The notes under the pieces are model-generated. The model had not been told where the DNA came from. It worked only from the letters and a program-made list of their open reading frames with translations, and did not search any database. Below, piece after piece: positions 7,676 to 17,040 of a DNA stretch of 53,128 nt. The stretch comes from JARIHD01 sp964503715 (lineage in GTDB: Bacteria > Patescibacteriota > Saccharimonadia > Saccharimonadales > UBA4665). Each line of letters opens with the position of its first letter. The first letter of the stretch is position 1. A program made the translations under genes and the position numbers. Location: the NCBI GenBank assembly GCA_964503715.1, contig CAZDAD010000006.1, positions 1 through 53,128 on the forward strand, written 5' to 3'.

Positions 7676-9166
7676 CTAGTTTGCTAGTGAGTCGGCGACT
7701 TGTTTGCCCTTCTTGGCACCGAGTAGGGCTACAAGCTCCGCCTCGCTCGCAGCCTTGACCCCCTTCATACTGCCGAAATGTTTGATAAGTTTCTTGCGGG
7801 TCACAGGTCCGACACCAGCGATATCATCGAGTGCACTTGCAGTCTGGCGCTTACCCTTTAGCACCGAGTGATAGCTTACAGCAAAGCGATGGCTTTCATC
7901 ACGAATTCTCTGCAAGAGCTTTACTAAATCAGAGTTCTTTTGCAAAAGTATCAGCACGAAGTCATCGGTCTGATGCAAGATAGCATTGCTGGCAACAATA
8001 AAATCACTACTTAGCCCAACCTTAGACTTTTCTAGATGGATCACAATCTCCTCTTCTCTCTTGGCTAGGCCAATCATCGGCCTGTCTACGCCTAGCTCGT
8101 CCCGAGCGTCTATGGCCGCCGCCAGCTGCCCCTTGCCGCCATCAATCAAAAATATATCTGGCAGGCCCCAGGCCTTTATATTTTTTTCAGAACAGCGCCG
8201 CTTAATAACCTCATTTATATGGGCAAAATCATTATTGCCTGGTATGCGCATTTTGAACTTTCGGTAAGCGGCCTTGTCAGGCATTCCGTTAGCAAAGACT
8301 ACCATGCTAGCCACATTGTCCGTACCTTGCATATGGCTAATATCGTAGCCCTCTATACGCTCAGGCACCTTATCCAAGACCAATAGATTCGACAAATCGC
8401 TCAACCCACGATCTTTGCTAATATCCAAAAATTCTTTGTCCGAAAAAACAATCTGCTTAGTTAGGGCTTTTAGTGACATGTACTGGTCACGTATTTCAGC
8501 CGCTTTTTCGTAATCATGAAGCTTGGCTGCTTTTTGCATGCGCTTTTCGAGTAGCTCGATTACCGAAGCTCGCTGTCCACGCATATATTTCATCAGCTGC
8601 CGCAAGTTTGCCTTGTACTGTGTGATATTCTCAGGATGCTCTTCGAGATTTGGGCACAAGCCTAAGTGCGCCTGCAAACACGCTCGGTTGGGAACATTAT
8701 TGGTATGAGTCGAATATGGAAAAGCCCGCCTAAGATGCTTTACGGCTCGACGAACCTCAAAACCATTAAAGTATGGCCCAAAATAAGTCGCACCGTCATC
8801 CAAAGGTCGCCTGGTATAGCTAACTGTTGGGTGCTTATCGCTATAATTAATACGAACGTAAAGACTGCTCTTATCATCACGTAGCAAGATATTCCATTTG
8901 GGCATATAACGGCGAACTAGCTCTGCCTCTAGAAATAGTGCATCAAGCTCGGTCTCAACGGTAGTCCAGTCTGTGTCGACTATCTCTGACACTAGTGCAT
9001 CGGTTTTTGCATTGGGTCGCCTTGAAGCCTGAAAGTACTGCCTTACACGCTGCTTGAGTGAAGCTGCCTTGCCGATGTATATGACTTTGTCCTCGGCGTC
9101 TTTGTGAAAATACACGCCTGGCACCGTCGGCAAGGTCTTTAGTTTGGCTTCGAGCTTCTTGTTCAT
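7676..9166 (-). CDS. uvrC: Excinuclease ABC subunit C
   Basis: A 496-residue UvrC. It has an N-terminal GIY-YIG nuclease (GVYFHKDAEDKVIYIGKA, residues 17 to 35), a UVR motif for UvrB contact (KLHDYEKAAEIRDQ, about residue 215), an RNase H-like nuclease domain (EGYDISHMQGT, then FLIDGGKGQLAAA and a catalytic His in DESHRFAV) and a C-terminal helix-hairpin-helix pair (LDDIAGVGPVTRKKLIKHFG). It makes both incisions in nucleotide excision repair. It is about 100 residues shorter than the E. coli protein. A TTG at 9169 is in frame, but the ATG at 9166 is preferred. uvrA is also in the window, at 13607. Confidence 0.96.
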   Translation of the reverse strand: MNKKLEAKLKTLPTVPGVYFHKDAEDKVIYIGKAASLKQRVRQYFQASRRPNAKTDALVSEIVDTDWTTVETELDALFLEAELVRRYMPKWNILLRDDKSSLYVRINYSDKHPTVSYTRRPLDDGATYFGPYFNGFEVRRAVKHLRRAFPYSTHTNNVPNRACLQAHLGLCPNLEEHPENITQYKANLRQLMKYMRGQRASVIELLEKRMQKAAKLHDYEKAAEIRDQYMSLKALTKQIVFSDKEFLDISKDRGLSDLSNLLVLDKVPERIEGYDISHMQGTDNVASMVVFANGMPDKAAYRKFKMRIPGNNDFAHINEVIKRRCSEKNIKAWGLPDIFLIDGGKGQLAAAIDARDELGVDRPMIGLAKREEEIVIHLEKSKVGLSSDFIVASNAILHQTDDFVLILLQKNSDLVKLLQRIRDESHRFAVSYHSVLKGKRQTASALDDIAGVGPVTRKKLIKHFGSMKGVKAASEAELVALLGAKKGKQVADSLAN

Positions 9167-9172
9167 CAAAAT

Positions 9173-10069
9173 CTAAGCAGCTACTTTGGCCAGCTCTTCA
9201 CAATCAGCTGAATGGAATAACTTGACGGGATCTTGCTTGCAATTCTCGCAGATTAGAACGAGTCTATTACACGTAGGTAGAACGCAATTCTCGAAATTAC
9301 TTGTCTTGCCGTCACAGTGTGTGCACTCGCCAATAACCTTAGAGTGATCACTAAACTCCATATTCATACGATCATCAAAGATATATAGGGAGCCCTCCCA
9401 TAGCCCATCATCGCCGTATTTCTCCCCGTACTTAACAATACCGCCATCAATCTGGTAAACATCCTTAAAGCCTCTGTTTTTCATAAGGCTAGATAATATC
9501 TCGCAACGTATACCACCCGTGCAGTAGCTAATAACTTTCTTGTCTTTGATATTGTCGTACTTGCCGCTGTCGAGTTCGGTTATAAAATCTTTAGAGGTAC
9601 GAACATCTGGCACCACAGCATTTTTAAACTTGCCTACTTGAGCCTCATAAGCATTGCGGCCATCAAAAAAGACTACATCATCACCATACTTTTCGACCAT
9701 GGCGTTAACTTCTTCGGGTTTAAGATGTTTGCCGCCGCCGACAACACCATTGCTATCAACCTGGACTTCTTCACCTGCCTTAAACGCGACCAGTTCTGGG
9801 CGGACTTTGATACTAAGTCTCGGGAAGTCGTGACCGGTACCATCGCTCCATTTAAAAACAGTTCCCCTGAACGGTTCAAAAGCCTTAGTCTCACGGGCAT
9901 AGGCCTTGAGATCTTCAATATCACCGCCAACCGTGCCATTTATACCGTGCTTAGATATCAGAATCCGACCCTTGAGGTTTAACTTTTCGCACAGTGTTTT
10001 TTGCCACAGCTTGACCGCCTCGGGGTCAGCCAAAGGAGAGAATTTGTAGTATAGAAGTACTTTCTGCAT
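9173..10069 (-). CDS. trhO: tRNA uridine(34) hydroxylase TrhO, rhodanese family
   Basis: A 298-residue protein. It has an N-terminal YceA/TrhO domain (ILISKHGINGTVGG), a rhodanese domain whose loop CTGGIRCE carries the active-site Cys near residue 183, and a C-terminal Cys-rich tail (GECTHC, CVLPTCNR, CENCKQD) that may bind a metal. The family hydroxylates wobble uridine to 5-hydroxyuridine in tRNA. A longer frame exists upstream, but the ATG at 10069 follows TGTTACAAT by exactly six bases and gives the usual N-terminus, so it is chosen. uvrC follows after 6 bases. Confidence 0.92.
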   Translation of the reverse strand: MQKVLLYYKFSPLADPEAVKLWQKTLCEKLNLKGRILISKHGINGTVGGDIEDLKAYARETKAFEPFRGTVFKWSDGTGHDFPRLSIKVRPELVAFKAGEEVQVDSNGVVGGGKHLKPEEVNAMVEKYGDDVVFFDGRNAYEAQVGKFKNAVVPDVRTSKDFITELDSGKYDNIKDKKVISYCTGGIRCEILSSLMKNRGFKDVYQIDGGIVKYGEKYGDDGLWEGSLYIFDDRMNMEFSDHSKVIGECTHCDGKTSNFENCVLPTCNRLVLICENCKQDPVKLFHSADCEELAKVAA

Positions 10070-10075
10070 GACTAT

Positions 10076-10084
10076 ATTGTAACA
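10076..10084 (-). promoter_or_regulatory. Extended -10 promoter of trhO, leaderless type
   Basis: TGTTACAAT on the minus strand is followed by six bases and then the trhO ATG. No convincing -35 hexamer is seen. Transcription would begin at or next to the A of ATG. Confidence 0.55.
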
Positions 10085-10175
10085 AAAAGCAACCATTTAA
10101 CACCTTAGAAATACTTATTTACAATACATGTAGTTATTAACGCAACATATTTATCTCTGTTAATGTTAGATGTTG

Positions 10176-10184
10176 TGCTAAAAT
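10176..10184 (+). promoter_or_regulatory. Candidate extended -10 box upstream of the leader ORF and ABC transporter
   Basis: TGCTAAAAT is an extended -10 match. Transcription from about 10191 would include the 19-codon ORF at 10218 and then the ABC transporter. A second candidate, TATAAT at 10304 to 10309, would exclude the leader ORF. Confidence 0.4.
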
Positions 10185-10217
10185 ACATCTTACAGTTACA
10201 AAACTAAAGGAAAGGCG

Positions 10218-10277
10218 ATGACAATGTTCACAACCAAAAGTACAATCGGAACACTGGCCACCGCCAACCAGGCATAG
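10218..10277 (+). CDS. Possible 19-residue leader peptide
   Basis: An ATG with a strong Shine-Dalgarno sequence (AAAGGAAAGG at 10207 to 10215) opens a 19-codon frame that begins MTMFTTKST and ends at TAG. The last codons and the stop lie inside a perfect hairpin (CAGGC, ATA, GCCTG at 10269 to 10281). It precedes the ABC transporter gene by 82 bases on the same strand. The good ribosome site argues that it is translated; whether it regulates the transporter or is an independent small protein is unknown. Confidence 0.4.
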   Translation: MTMFTTKSTIGTLATANQA

Positions 10278-10359
10278 CCTGTTCCTGACAGTACAAATCT
10301 CCATATAATCAAAATTCAATCACTATCATGCATTAGTGCGATGTAATAAAAGGTTCATT

Positions 10360-12144
10360 ATGTCCGATCTACAAAACATTCGAGCGACTATACTATTCTT
10401 CTTGCAGTCGCAACTACGATACCGAAAGTTGCTATTCGGTATGCTTTTTACGCACCCTCTGGCAATCCTCTGCTTTAGATTCCTACCTGCCCTTATAGTT
10501 GCCGATATACTTCACAAATTAAGCAGTCATGAATTCATAAGAGGTGACGTATGGGCTAGTTTTGGTTGGCCAATGGTTGCAGCAATTTCACTTGAAATGA
10601 TTGGCGGAATAGTTCTCTGGCGTATCGTAATCTATTTCAACTGGAAGCTTGAAGGCTATGTCACTCGTGATATAGGCCGCCGTGTTTTTGATCATCTAAT
10701 GATTCTAAGCCCCGCATTTCACGCCAACAACTTCAGCGGTTCACTGGTATCACAGACCAACAAACTTATGGGCGCATACGTCCGTTTTACGGATGTTACT
10801 CTATTCCAAGTCATAGGCCTATTTTGGTCGCTATTATTTGCCTCTATATTACTGATTGGCAAAGCTCCACTATTTGTGCTGGCCCTAGTTGTCCTATCGA
10901 TTGTTTATGTTGGTGTAGCGGTAATGATTACTGGCAAGGTTAGGCATCTTAACAAGTTAGAAGCTGAAGCTACCAATAGTCAGACAGGTCAACTGGCTGA
11001 TGCTGTTTCAAACGTGATGGCAGTCAAAAGCTTTGCCAAAATAAAGTACGAATCCAAGCGATATGGATCATACAGTGAGAAAACTAGGCTCAGGACTGTC
11101 GAACTAATGCGGGCAACTCTCAAAAGAGAGGCACTATTTGGCGGTATTGGTTCAAGTATCAACGCTATCTCACTAATTATTGCCGTGTCTAGCATCGTGA
11201 TATTTGATGCCAACATTGCAACCGTATTCTTGATTCTCAATTATACGGGCGACATACTAACTAGGCTCTGGGACTTCAGTACTCACGCCTTGCGAAACTA
11301 TAATCGCGCCTTCGGTGATGCTCAATCTATGATGGAAACATTGCAGCTTGAGCCAGCTATACAAGATGTGCCAAGGGTCCAGAAGTCCAAAATCAAGAAG
11401 GGCGCAATTAACTTTGAGCATGTCGACTTTGCCCACTCTGGCTCCAAGGGTATAGGCCTATTTAATGAGCTGAACTTACATATAGCTGCCAGCCAAAAGA
11501 TTGGTTTAGTTGGGCACTCGGGATCAGGCAAATCAACTCTGACTAGGTTGCTTCTAAGATTTAACGACATAGATAGAGGTCGCATAACCATCGATGGTCA
11601 GGACATATCCAAGATTTCACAGGATGATTTACGATCTAGCATGGCTTATGTACCCCAAGAGCCGCTACTATTCCACCGCTCCATCCGTGAAAATATAGCC
11701 TATGGCAAACCTGGTGCCACCGAAAAGGAGATAATCAGTGCGGCTCGCAAGGCCCACGCCCTAGAGTTCATAGATAACCAACGAGATGGCTTTGATACTT
11801 TGGTTGGTGAGAGGGGAGTCAAGCTCAGCGGCGGGCAGAGACAGCGCATAGCGATTGCCAGAGCACTCATAAAGGATGCGCCAATTTTGGTTCTTGACGA
11901 AGCCACAAGCGCACTCGACTCCGAAAGCGAGAAGCTTATTCAGTCGGCTTTATGGGAATTGATGAAAGGTCGAACGACTATTGTCATCGCCCACAGGCTG
12001 AGCACGATTCAAAGAATGGATCGTATTATTGTGTTGGATAACGGATCGGTCATTGAGGACGGCTCCCACGAGCAGCTACTGAAATCGAACGGCACCTATG
12101 CACAACTGTGGGCACACCAGTCAGGTGGATTCATAGAAGAATAA
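10360..12144 (+). CDS. ABC transporter, fused permease and ATPase (exporter type, ABCB/MsbA-like)
   Basis: The 594-residue half-transporter has an N-terminal six-helix exporter domain to about residue 330, then an ATPase domain with Walker A GHSGSGKST near 384, Q-loop VPQEP, signature LSGGQRQR near 488, Walker B ILVLDEATSALD near 508 and the H-loop IAHRLST near 543. All catalytic residues are intact, and it probably works as a homodimer exporting a hydrophobic compound or peptide. A GTG at 10336 is in frame, but the ATG at 10360 has AAAAGG nearby. A bidirectional terminator follows the stop at once. Confidence 0.93.
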   Translation: MSDLQNIRATILFFLQSQLRYRKLLFGMLFTHPLAILCFRFLPALIVADILHKLSSHEFIRGDVWASFGWPMVAAISLEMIGGIVLWRIVIYFNWKLEGYVTRDIGRRVFDHLMILSPAFHANNFSGSLVSQTNKLMGAYVRFTDVTLFQVIGLFWSLLFASILLIGKAPLFVLALVVLSIVYVGVAVMITGKVRHLNKLEAEATNSQTGQLADAVSNVMAVKSFAKIKYESKRYGSYSEKTRLRTVELMRATLKREALFGGIGSSINAISLIIAVSSIVIFDANIATVFLILNYTGDILTRLWDFSTHALRNYNRAFGDAQSMMETLQLEPAIQDVPRVQKSKIKKGAINFEHVDFAHSGSKGIGLFNELNLHIAASQKIGLVGHSGSGKSTLTRLLLRFNDIDRGRITIDGQDISKISQDDLRSSMAYVPQEPLLFHRSIRENIAYGKPGATEKEIISAARKAHALEFIDNQRDGFDTLVGERGVKLSGGQRQRIAIARALIKDAPILVLDEATSALDSESEKLIQSALWELMKGRTTIVIAHRLSTIQRMDRIIVLDNGSVIEDGSHEQLLKSNGTYAQLWAHQSGGFIEE

Positions 12145-12146
12145 AT

Positions 12147-12177
12147 AATACCCGCTCAGTACATTTGAGCGGGTATT
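12147..12177. terminator. Bidirectional terminator between the ABC transporter and L25 genes
   Basis: A 12-bp perfect stem (AATACCCGCTCA with TGAGCGGGTATT, 7-base loop) sits between two convergent genes and has T-rich sequence on both strands, so it can end both transcripts. Confidence 0.85.
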
Positions 12178-12197
12178 TAATCAGCTTCTTATTTAGC

Positions 12198-12887
12198 TTA
12201 TTCTGCCTTGGGTGAATCGGCTTCAGATTCGCCCGCTGTTGCTTCTTCAGCTGCGTCCTCAGCGGTAGCAGAATCATCTTCTGCGTCACCACCAGCGGCA
12301 TCATTGGCAGCTTGAAGTGCACTTGGCTCAAACACTGTAGCCAATGGCTGGCTTGGGTCAGACGTTACCGTAACACCTTCTACAGGGATAAGATCAGCTA
12401 CCGTCACTTGATCGCCAACTTTAACTAGCATTTCGGCATCATAATACAAAGCATCTGGTAAATTCTTCGGAAGTGCTTCTACTTCTACAGTTTCGAGCTG
12501 CTCCAATACCACCAAACTTGCTCGCTCAGCAGGGGTTGATTCATTGCCCTCAGCATATTGGGCCTTGACGGGTACTTCAGCATCAACTTTTTCGTTGGCC
12601 TTAACAGCGTTGAATACTACATGTCGGAGAGTATTTTTCTTGGGATCTAAGTCTACTGACTTTATCAGTGCCAGATAGTTCTTGCCATTGGCCTTGACAG
12701 TGACCGGGTGGTGTTTGCCAGCTTTTTGCACAGCCTTTGTAAGGGCCATATATTCTCCCTGGACGACTACAGACTCTTTGCCATGGTCGTGAATGACCGC
12801 AGGCACAACGCCATCCTTACGAAGGTGCTTAACGGCCTTACCTGTTGTGTCGCGTTTCGACAACTCTAATGTAATATCATCGGACAT
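12198..12887 (-). CDS. rplY: 50S ribosomal protein L25/general stress protein Ctc
   Basis: A 229-residue protein with an N-terminal L25 5S-rRNA-binding domain (LSKRDTTGKAVKHLRKDGVVPAV), a C-terminal TL5/Ctc domain (AERASLVVLEQLETVEVEALP and LPDALYYDAEML) and an acidic Ala/Glu-rich tail. An in-frame upstream extension exists, but the ATG at 12887 has AGGAG 8 bases ahead and yields the normal N-terminus. It binds 5S rRNA in the large ribosomal subunit. Confidence 0.95.
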   Translation of the reverse strand: MSDDITLELSKRDTTGKAVKHLRKDGVVPAVIHDHGKESVVVQGEYMALTKAVQKAGKHHPVTVKANGKNYLALIKSVDLDPKKNTLRHVVFNAVKANEKVDAEVPVKAQYAEGNESTPAERASLVVLEQLETVEVEALPKNLPDALYYDAEMLVKVGDQVTVADLIPVEGVTVTSDPSQPLATVFEPSALQAANDAAGGDAEDDSATAEDAAEEATAGESEADSPKAE

Positions 12888-12938
12888 CTCGGTTTTCTCC
12901 TCAGTTTCAGATATATATTTTAGCAGTTTTATTGCAAG

Positions 12939-12965
12939 TTGGATAGTGTTAGCTTCTGTTACAAT
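12939..12965 (+). promoter_or_regulatory. Promoter of the DedA gene, leaderless type
   Basis: TTGGAT (12939-12944) and TGTTACAAT, an extended -10 (box 12960-12965), are 15 bases apart. The ATG starts six bases after the box, at 12972, so the mRNA would have almost no 5' leader. Confidence 0.55.
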
Positions 12966-12971
12966 AGACAC

Positions 12972-13604
12972 ATGCTTGATGTTACTCACTTAGTCGCCAC
13001 AGGCGGCCTCCTAGTACTAGCGGCCATCATATTTGCTGAATCTGGCATGATGGTTGGCTTCTTCTTCCCCGGCGATACACTATTGTTTAGTGCAGGTATA
13101 TTGGCGGCGGCAGGACAGCTGCCCTTGATTGAGACAATTGTAGTTATTGCCATTGCCGCAATTGCAGGCGACAACGTTGGCTACCATATTGGCCAAAAGC
13201 TTGGACCAAGGTTATTCCGCAAGAAAGACGGTCTGATATTTAGACATGAATACATTATGAAAGCCGAGGCTTTCTACGAAAAATATGGCACCAAAACTAT
13301 GCTGATAGCACACTTCGTACCGATTGTTCGTAGTTTTGCCCCAGTTACTGCCGGTGCAGGCAAAATGAACTACAAGCAGTTTGTCTTTTTTGATGCTATT
13401 GGTGACATAGCCTGGGCGACCATAATCACCCTACTTGGTTATTTTATAGGCAGCCGCATCCCCGGTATAGAGAAAATGATTGAACCGATTTTCTTGGTGA
13501 TAATCGCTATCTCACTACTGCCCACCCTATTGCATGCTTATAGAGATCCAAAAATCAGGCAAGCTATAAAGGATAAGTTTTCTCGAAAACGTGCTCAAAA
13601 ATAG
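12972..13604 (+). CDS. DedA family membrane protein
   Basis: A 210-residue polytopic membrane protein with the DedA/VTT pattern: FFFPGDTLLFSAGILAAAGQ near residue 35, then HFVPIVRSFAPVTAGAGKM in the middle with the conserved Arg, and FFDAIGDIAWA. DedA proteins are linked to undecaprenyl-phosphate or phospholipid flipping. An upstream TTG is in frame, but the ATG at 12972 fits the promoter spacing. It converges on uvrA with a 2-base gap. Confidence 0.9.
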   Translation: MLDVTHLVATGGLLVLAAIIFAESGMMVGFFFPGDTLLFSAGILAAAGQLPLIETIVVIAIAAIAGDNVGYHIGQKLGPRLFRKKDGLIFRHEYIMKAEAFYEKYGTKTMLIAHFVPIVRSFAPVTAGAGKMNYKQFVFFDAIGDIAWATIITLLGYFIGSRIPGIEKMIEPIFLVIIAISLLPTLLHAYRDPKIRQAIKDKFSRKRAQK

Positions 13605-13606
13605 GC

Positions 13607-16417
13607 CTATAGGACATGCTTGAGAAACTGCCCAGTGTAGCTATTCGCGACTCTTGATACCTGTTCTGGTGTACCCGTAGACACAATCTGACCACCACCA
13701 TTGCCACCTTCGGGGCCCATATCTATCAGATAGTCTGCTGACTTTATAATGTCTAGATTGTGCTCGATTATAACCATACTATTACCTGTATCGACCAGTG
13801 CGTGTAAGACGCTGAGCAGCTTATCCACGTCTGCGATATGAAGCCCAGTTGTTGGTTCATCAAGAATATAAAGAGTGCGCCCTGTTGGTCTACGAGATAG
13901 TTCTGTCGCCAGCTTGATTCGCTGCGCCTCACCACCCGACAGGGTCGTAGCAGACTGCCCAAGTGCGATGTATCCAAGGCCAACATCGACCAGAGTTTGT
14001 AGTTTTCTAGCAATCGCAGGGATGCTTCCGAAAAAGTCCAAAGCTTCCTCACAATTCATAGACAGCACATCGCTAATCGTCTTGCCCTTGTAGTGAATCT
14101 CTAGAGCCTCGCGGTTATAGCGCTTGCCATGACAAACCTCGCAGGTAACGTAAACATCAGGCAGGAAGTGCATCTCAATCTTGATAATCCCATCACCTGA
14201 ACAGTTTTCGCAGCGCCCACCCTTGACATTGAAGCTGAAACGGCCAGGGCCGTAACCACGCAGCTTAGCTTCGGGCATTGACGCAAAAAGCTCCCTAATT
14301 GGTGTGAACAAGCCTGTGTAAGTAGCAGGATTAGACCGTGGCGTCCGACCAATAGGTGACTGATCAATAATAATAGCCTTGTCGAGCTGCTTAATACCCT
14401 CAATTTCATCATGACGACCAGGAACCGTATTGGCACGCATGAGCCGTGCCTGTAGTTCTTTGGCCAAAATATCATTAATAAGGCTGGACTTGCCCGAACC
14501 CGACACACCACTTACTACTACCATTTGGCCCAGCGGAATATCAACATCTACATTTTGGAGATTATTTTCTCGGGCACCTCGAATACTCAGCTGCTTACCA
14601 TTGCCCTTGCGTCGCTTTTTGGGAACGGCAATAGATTTTGAACCTGACAAATACTGGCCAGTAATACTTTCAACATTTTTGGCAACCTCACTCGGTGTCC
14701 CTCTAGCTACTACATGGCCACCATGTATTCCCGCACCTGGACCGATATCCAATAAGTAGTCTGCCGTACGAATAGTTTCTTCATCATGCTCCACGACCAA
14801 AACAGTATTTCCAAGATCACGCAGGTGTTTAAGGGTATCAATTAGTCGAGTATTATCCCGTTGGTGAAGACCAATACTTGGCTCATCTAGGACATAAAGC
14901 ACTCCCTGCAGACCTGAGCCAATTTGCGTGGCTAGTCTGATTCGCTGCGCCTCACCACCCGATAGAGTAGTTGCGCTTCTGAGGAGAGTCAGATAATTTA
15001 AGCCAACATCTTGCAGGAACTTTAAGCGGGCCACGATTTCTTTAAGAATCTGGTGGGCTATATGGGCATCTTTTTCAGATAGTTTAGCCTGCTCAAAAAA
15101 CTCCATGGCGTCATCAATTGACAATGTACATATATCCATAATTGATTGATCTGCAACCTTGATAGCCAGAACTTCGGGTTTGAGCCGCATACCATCACAA
15201 GCATAGCAGGGCTTCTCCTGCATAAATCGCTCTATGTCATTGCGTATAAAATCACTGTCAGTTTCCTTGTGGCGACGCTCAAGATTAGGTATAACACCCT
15301 CGTATGTCGTCTCAAAAGCCCGACCCCCGCCAAGTGACACACGATATTTCTCACTACCTGTACCATAAAGTATTTTATGGAGATTATCTTTGCTGAGCTC
15401 ACCCGTCGGGACATGCAAGCTAAAGTTATAGCGGTCAGCAACGGCTTGCATTTTTTTCATATACCAAGCGTCAGCGTTCACTCGGTTGAATGGTCTAATA
15501 GCGCCTTCGGCAATAGTCAACTTGCCATTTGGAATCACAAGCTCGGGGTCAACTTCTAGCCTAGAACCTAGCCCTGTACAGACTGAACATGCACCATGTG
15601 GGCTATTGAAACTAAAAGTTCGTGGCTCAAGCTCTGGTATAGCAACTTCTGGGTGATCCATGCAAGCATATAATAAATTGAAATCACTTACTTCGTTGGT
15701 GTCAGCATTCATAACCCGCATTCTGCCATCAGCAACTTCTAGGGCCTGTTCAACAGACTGTGCTAGGCGCGTACGGCTTTCTTCGTTGTTCACCAATCTA
15801 TCGATAACGATTTCTAGGCTATGCTTGTAGTTCTTATCTAGCTCAGGAAATTCATCCAAAGCATAGATAACGCCGTCAATACGCACTCTAGCAAACCCTG
15901 CGCGCATATACTGTTCAGGTATATGCTCAAAGGCACCTTTCTTGTCTATCACAACAGGCGCCAAAATCATCAGACGAGCATCGATGGGCATAGCCGCTAC
16001 TTTTTCTATAATATTAGCTGTTGTTTGGCGAGTTACGGGATTGCCGCAAACTGGACAATGGGGCACACCCACTCTGGCAAATAACAATCGTAAGTAGTCA
16101 TAAATCTCAGTGACAGTTGCCACTGTAGATCGTGGGTTGCGACTAGTAGACTTCTGATCTATGGCGATTGCGGGCGACAGACCGATAATCTGGTCAACGT
16201 CAGGCTTCTCCATCAGGCCCAAAAACTGTCTAGCGTAAGCACTGAGACTTTCAACGTAGCGGCGCTGTCCCTCAGCATAGATTGTGTCAAACGCCAGACT
16301 AGATTTTCCAGAACCTGACAAGCCTGTAATTACAACTAACTTGTTGCGTGGCAATTCAACATCAATATTCTTGAGGTTATGTTCACGTGCACCTTTGACA
16401 ATTATAGAATTAGACAC
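13607..16417 (-). CDS. uvrA: Excinuclease ABC subunit A
   Basis: A 936-residue UvrA, close to the usual 940. It has two ABC modules: Walker A GLSGSGKSSLAF near residue 33 and GVSGSGKSSLIND near 640, each with a signature LSGGEAQRI, and Walker B segments VLDEPSIGL and ILDEPTTGL. Zinc-binding cysteines are visible as CPVCGNPV, CYACDG and the pair CENCSG/CEVCHG. It finds helix-distorting lesions and loads UvrB. The start codon is GTG, with AAGAGAG upstream and a TATAAT box 29 bases before it. Confidence 0.97.
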   Translation of the reverse strand: MSNSIIVKGAREHNLKNIDVELPRNKLVVITGLSGSGKSSLAFDTIYAEGQRRYVESLSAYARQFLGLMEKPDVDQIIGLSPAIAIDQKSTSRNPRSTVATVTEIYDYLRLLFARVGVPHCPVCGNPVTRQTTANIIEKVAAMPIDARLMILAPVVIDKKGAFEHIPEQYMRAGFARVRIDGVIYALDEFPELDKNYKHSLEIVIDRLVNNEESRTRLAQSVEQALEVADGRMRVMNADTNEVSDFNLLYACMDHPEVAIPELEPRTFSFNSPHGACSVCTGLGSRLEVDPELVIPNGKLTIAEGAIRPFNRVNADAWYMKKMQAVADRYNFSLHVPTGELSKDNLHKILYGTGSEKYRVSLGGGRAFETTYEGVIPNLERRHKETDSDFIRNDIERFMQEKPCYACDGMRLKPEVLAIKVADQSIMDICTLSIDDAMEFFEQAKLSEKDAHIAHQILKEIVARLKFLQDVGLNYLTLLRSATTLSGGEAQRIRLATQIGSGLQGVLYVLDEPSIGLHQRDNTRLIDTLKHLRDLGNTVLVVEHDEETIRTADYLLDIGPGAGIHGGHVVARGTPSEVAKNVESITGQYLSGSKSIAVPKKRRKGNGKQLSIRGARENNLQNVDVDIPLGQMVVVSGVSGSGKSSLINDILAKELQARLMRANTVPGRHDEIEGIKQLDKAIIIDQSPIGRTPRSNPATYTGLFTPIRELFASMPEAKLRGYGPGRFSFNVKGGRCENCSGDGIIKIEMHFLPDVYVTCEVCHGKRYNREALEIHYKGKTISDVLSMNCEEALDFFGSIPAIARKLQTLVDVGLGYIALGQSATTLSGGEAQRIKLATELSRRPTGRTLYILDEPTTGLHIADVDKLLSVLHALVDTGNSMVIIEHNLDIIKSADYLIDMGPEGGNGGGQIVSTGTPEQVSRVANSYTGQFLKHVL

Positions 16418-16445
16418 TAGATATAAGGCTCTCTTAAACGGGTTA

Positions 16446-16451
16446 ATTATA
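16446..16451 (-). promoter_or_regulatory. Candidate -10 box of uvrA
   Basis: A perfect TATAAT on the minus strand lies 28 bases before the uvrA GTG, giving a leader of about 20 bases that contains the AAGAGAG ribosome site. No good -35 hexamer and no SOS-box-like palindrome was seen. Confidence 0.45.
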
Positions 16452-16488
16452 CTCGTAAATCAAGAGTTTTTCCAGTGTAAACAGATGA

Positions 16489-17037
16489 TTAAGCGGTTCG
16501 CTTCCACATATAGCAAGTTATGTACGGCTGCAAGTTCTGGCTATCGCCAGCACCATATGATGCGGTCTGCAATGAATTGTAAGCAACTCCACCAGGGTTA
16601 TTGAGAACAGTCGTCCATGTAGAGTCGGGCATATACGACGGCCTTCCCGCATTATAGTCAATATATCCAGCCGTGTGGCTATGAGCCTGCATGGCCTTGT
16701 GCCCGCCAGTTTTTTCGACAGTGTTAAACTCGGCTTGACCAGTGTCGACCGCTACAGGCACGCGCCCCGTTCCCCAGGCAACCCATGTTCCGCCGAATAG
16801 AGTAGACGGATTGGCACTGTTTACGCTCATATAGATTGATCCTACTGGGTATACCGTCTCAAGAAGCGCTACTGTTCCATCCTGATTGGGAAATGTATAG
16901 GTCTTTGGCGTTGAGCTGCCCGACAGCGTGACATCGCCGCTCGTTACGGTTATCTTACGCTTGGCACTACCACCCGCTAGAGAGAAGCCATCGGCGTTAT
17001 TTGTATAATCTTGGTTTGAAGAGTTTTGCGTTGCCAT
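16489..17037 (-). CDS. Phage tail-fibre/collar-like protein (paralogue A)
   Basis: The 182-residue protein starts MATQNSSNQDYTNNADGFSL and has a TYTFPNQDGTVAL strand, then the baseplate/short-tail-fibre pattern YPVGSIYMSV, FGGTWVAWGTGRVPV, VEKTGGHKAM and a C-terminal LQPYITCYMWKRTA. Such modules trimerise and form receptor-binding tips in phages. There is no signal peptide or membrane helix. It is the last of four adjacent genes, 3 bases after its paralogue, and shares most of the first 45 residues with it. It may be a surface adhesin or part of a tail-like device; no other phage structural gene is present. Confidence 0.75.
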   Translation of the reverse strand: MATQNSSNQDYTNNADGFSLAGGSAKRKITVTSGDVTLSGSSTPKTYTFPNQDGTVALLETVYPVGSIYMSVNSANPSTLFGGTWVAWGTGRVPVAVDTGQAEFNTVEKTGGHKAMQAHSHTAGYIDYNAGRPSYMPDSTWTTVLNNPGGVAYNSLQTASYGAGDSQNLQPYITCYMWKRTA

Positions 17038-17040
17038 AGA

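Noticed and set aside
10137..10319. 60-codon minus-strand ORF in the trhO-ABC transporter gap
   Set aside because: It lies antisense to the better supported leader ORF, has no ribosome site, and its Cys/His-rich translation matches nothing I recognise.
16418..16451. SOS (LexA) box before uvrA
   Set aside because: No palindrome of the CTG-N10-CAG or GAAC-N4-GTTC kind was found near the -10 box.
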